64,000 nucleotides of DNA from Flavobacteriales bacterium (GTDB lineage Bacteria > Bacteroidota > Bacteroidia > Flavobacteriales_D > Crocinitomicaceae): contig CANHHA010000001.1 of the NCBI GenBank assembly GCA_947460825.1, forward strand, positions 62,001-126,000. The letters are read 5' to 3'. The notes beneath the pieces were generated by a model. It was not told the DNA's origin, searched no databases, and saw nothing but the letters and a program-made list of their open reading frames with translations. Shown in pieces: positions 62,812-64,000 of this stretch. A program made the translations under genes and the position numbers. Within the stretch, counting starts at the first letter, position 1. Each line of letters starts with the position of its first letter.

Positions 62812-63683
62812 AGTGTTTTTTCTCGGTATAAATCTAACATCATTCCATCGGACAGCCCCATTTTGGGCACATAAATTTGCTGCAAATTTAAGGTCTGCAT
62901 GAGCTTGATGTAAATTTCCATGGCGGGACCTATAACATCTGCTCGATCTGGCTTTATTTTGAATTGGTGGATGCGCTCTTCTATACTTAACGGTTCTAGC
63001 TGTGATTGGAGCCACTTCATTTCTGAGAGATCTACTGGCGATTTATCCTGTTTTCCGAGCACTTTGTGTACGCTATTGATTGTGCCACCAGACCCAAAAA
63101 TACGGTCAGGCTTAAACGGCAACACCTCGGCAGTTAACCACTCAACTACCTCCTCCCAGGCTGTAATAGCAACTTTATTTTTTAATAATCGAACACTGCC
63201 GATTTGGAAAGATCGCGCCGTATGCACGCGGTTATTTTGAAATAACGTAATTTCTGTACTTCCTCCACCCACATCAATCAAGACATAATTCATTTTTAGA
63301 TCGGGGATCAATTGAAAGGTAAGATAAACCAACTCCGCTTCCTCCTTCCCTGTTATGACCTCAAGGGTGATTCCCGTTTCTTTTTTTACGCGTTGAATAA
63401 TTTTTTTCGCATTCGAACTGTCCCTCATGGCAGAGGTAGCCACTGCACGGTAATCCAAAACACCATAAAAATCGAGGTAGTTCTTAAAAATACGCATGCC
63501 CTCAATAAACTTCTCAATTTTCTCGTCGGAAATTTTTCCTTTATCAAAGACCTCTTCCCCTAATCGTACGGGAAGTCTTAAATACGCTGTTTTTGAATAA
63601 TGCCATAGCCCAACAGGTTTGGTCACCTCCCCTATGAGTACGCGCATGGCATTGGACCCCACATCGATTGCACCTAGTTTCAT
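62808..63683 (-). CDS. Exopolyphosphatase/guanosine pentaphosphatase (Ppx/GppA)
   Basis: This 291-residue ASKHA-fold phosphatase has GAIDVGSNAMRVLIGE, RAVATSAMRDSSN, VLIDVGGGSTEI and a GSGGTINS phosphate loop. It is the shorter two-domain form that lacks the HD domain. It degrades polyphosphate or pppGpp, which relates it to the RelA/SpoT encoded earlier. It precedes hisS with a 4-base overlap. Confidence 0.9.
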   Translation of the reverse strand: MKLGAIDVGSNAMRVLIGEVTKPVGLWHYSKTAYLRLPVRLGEEVFDKGKISDEKIEKFIEGMRIFKNYLDFYGVLDYRAVATSAMRDSSNAKKIIQRVKKETGITLEVITGKEEAELVYLTFQLIPDLKMNYVLIDVGGGSTEITLFQNNRVHTARSFQIGSVRLLKNKVAITAWEEVVEWLTAEVLPFKPDRIFGSGGTINSVHKVLGKQDKSPVDLSEMKWLQSQLEPLSIEERIHQFKIKPDRADVIGPAMEIYIKLMQTLNLQQIYVPKMGLSDGMMLDLYREKTL

Positions 63684-63704
63684 AAATACAAAAGTAGAAA
63701 ACCT

Positions 63705-63712
63705 TACCTTTG
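63705..63712 (+). promoter_or_regulatory. -7 box for the yqgE-like gene
   Basis: TACCTTTG matches TAnnTTTG; it lies about 15 bases upstream of the GTG start, leaving a leader of about 10 bases. Confidence 0.5.
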
Positions 63713-63727
63713 TGACGCGTAAATTCT

Positions 63728-64000
63728 GTGAAAAAGACTAGTTTAATATTTGAACACACTGAAAAACCAAAAGCTGGAGGTTTTTTATTGTCCGATCCCT
63801 TTCAGGGTGATCCCTTCTTTGAACGCGCTGTGGTGTACTTATGTCAACACGACAGTGAGGGCACATTCGGCTTTGTACTGAACCACCCTTTAGCCCTTAA
63901 TTTACATGACATTATCGAACGTGAGGACCTAAAAGACCAGGCCTTATTTGTAGGCGGTCCTGTTGCGAAAAATCAACTCTTTTTCTTGCACAATGTGGGC
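63728..64000 (+). CDS. YqgE/AlgH family protein, 5' part only
   Basis: The frame runs from a GTG at 63728 to the right edge with 91 codons and no stop. It contains the family signatures GGFLLSDPFQGDPFFERAVV, EGTFGFVLNHPL and FVGGPVAKNQLFFLH. The family (DUF179) has no proven function. The remaining 90-100 residues lie beyond the window. Confidence 0.85.
   Translation, partial: MKKTSLIFEHTEKPKAGGFLLSDPFQGDPFFERAVVYLCQHDSEGTFGFVLNHPLALNLHDIIEREDLKDQALFVGGPVAKNQLFFLHNVG

Noticed and set aside
62812-63015. 68-residue N-terminal extension of hisS
   Set aside because: It lies in ppx/gppA coding sequence in another frame and is absent from the synthetase family.
1-64000. CRISPR arrays, tRNA and rRNA genes, insertion sequences
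   Set aside because: I found no regularly spaced repeats, no cloverleaf sequences and no transposase genes while reading the intergenic spaces.

Overview
The window looks like chromosomal DNA of a Bacteroidota bacterium, most likely Flavobacteriales. Supporting features are a PorP/SprF protein of the type IX secretion (gliding) machinery, two proteins ending in type IX sorting domains (types A and B), a TamL-type lipoprotein Omp85, a GWxTD protein, an OstA-like protein, a long NusB, many TAnnTTTG -7 promoter boxes, and few Shine-Dalgarno sequences. A finer placement (Crocinitomicaceae or Cryomorphaceae-like) is only a guess. I see no rRNA, tRNA, CRISPR array, transposase or integrase.

Layout. 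1-8046 (minus) is a maltodextrin operon: BadF-type sugar kinase, secreted GH13 amylase, MFS transporter, beta-phosphoglucomutase, GH65 maltose phosphorylase, and a second GH13 enzyme running off the left edge. A Nudix-type regulator is divergent at 8116. 8943-12131 holds an ECF sigma factor, a protein with an anti-sigma-like N terminus, one membrane helix and a PorP/SprF-like barrel, and a complete PorP/SprF gene. 12128-27098 is envelope and glycan biology: amidohydrolase lipoprotein, TamL, RNA methyltransferase, helicase, GWxTD protein, glycosyltransferase, GH92 mannosidase and a large type IX-secreted protein.

27099-32300 is an AT-rich accessory block: MntA/HepT toxin-antitoxin, Fic protein, a decayed gene fragment, and a row of promoterless-looking genes (muconolactone-isomerase-like, GH16, two unknowns) separated by attC-like dyads. 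32301-35762 (minus) is a tight operon of AAC(3)-like acyltransferase, polysaccharide deacetylase, FemAB/GNAT-like acyltransferase and SDR. 36294-42445 (plus) holds a TMTC-like membrane TPR protein, three tandem sulfotransferases and an SGNH hydrolase.

42458-64000 is mostly core: EttA, glycosyltransferase, Fur-like regulator, STAS protein, PurA, OstA-like protein, RelA/SpoT, fumarylacetoacetase, YchF, a type IX cargo protein, an M28 peptidase, YajC, DUF1573, NusB, amino acid dehydrogenase, ABC exporter, YfcE-like phosphoesterase, HisS, Ppx/GppA and the start of YqgE.

The most interesting parts are the sigma factor and two-membrane anti-sigma/PorP fusion unit, the cassette-like block with attC-like hairpins, and the sorting-domain remnant flanking the MntA/HepT module.
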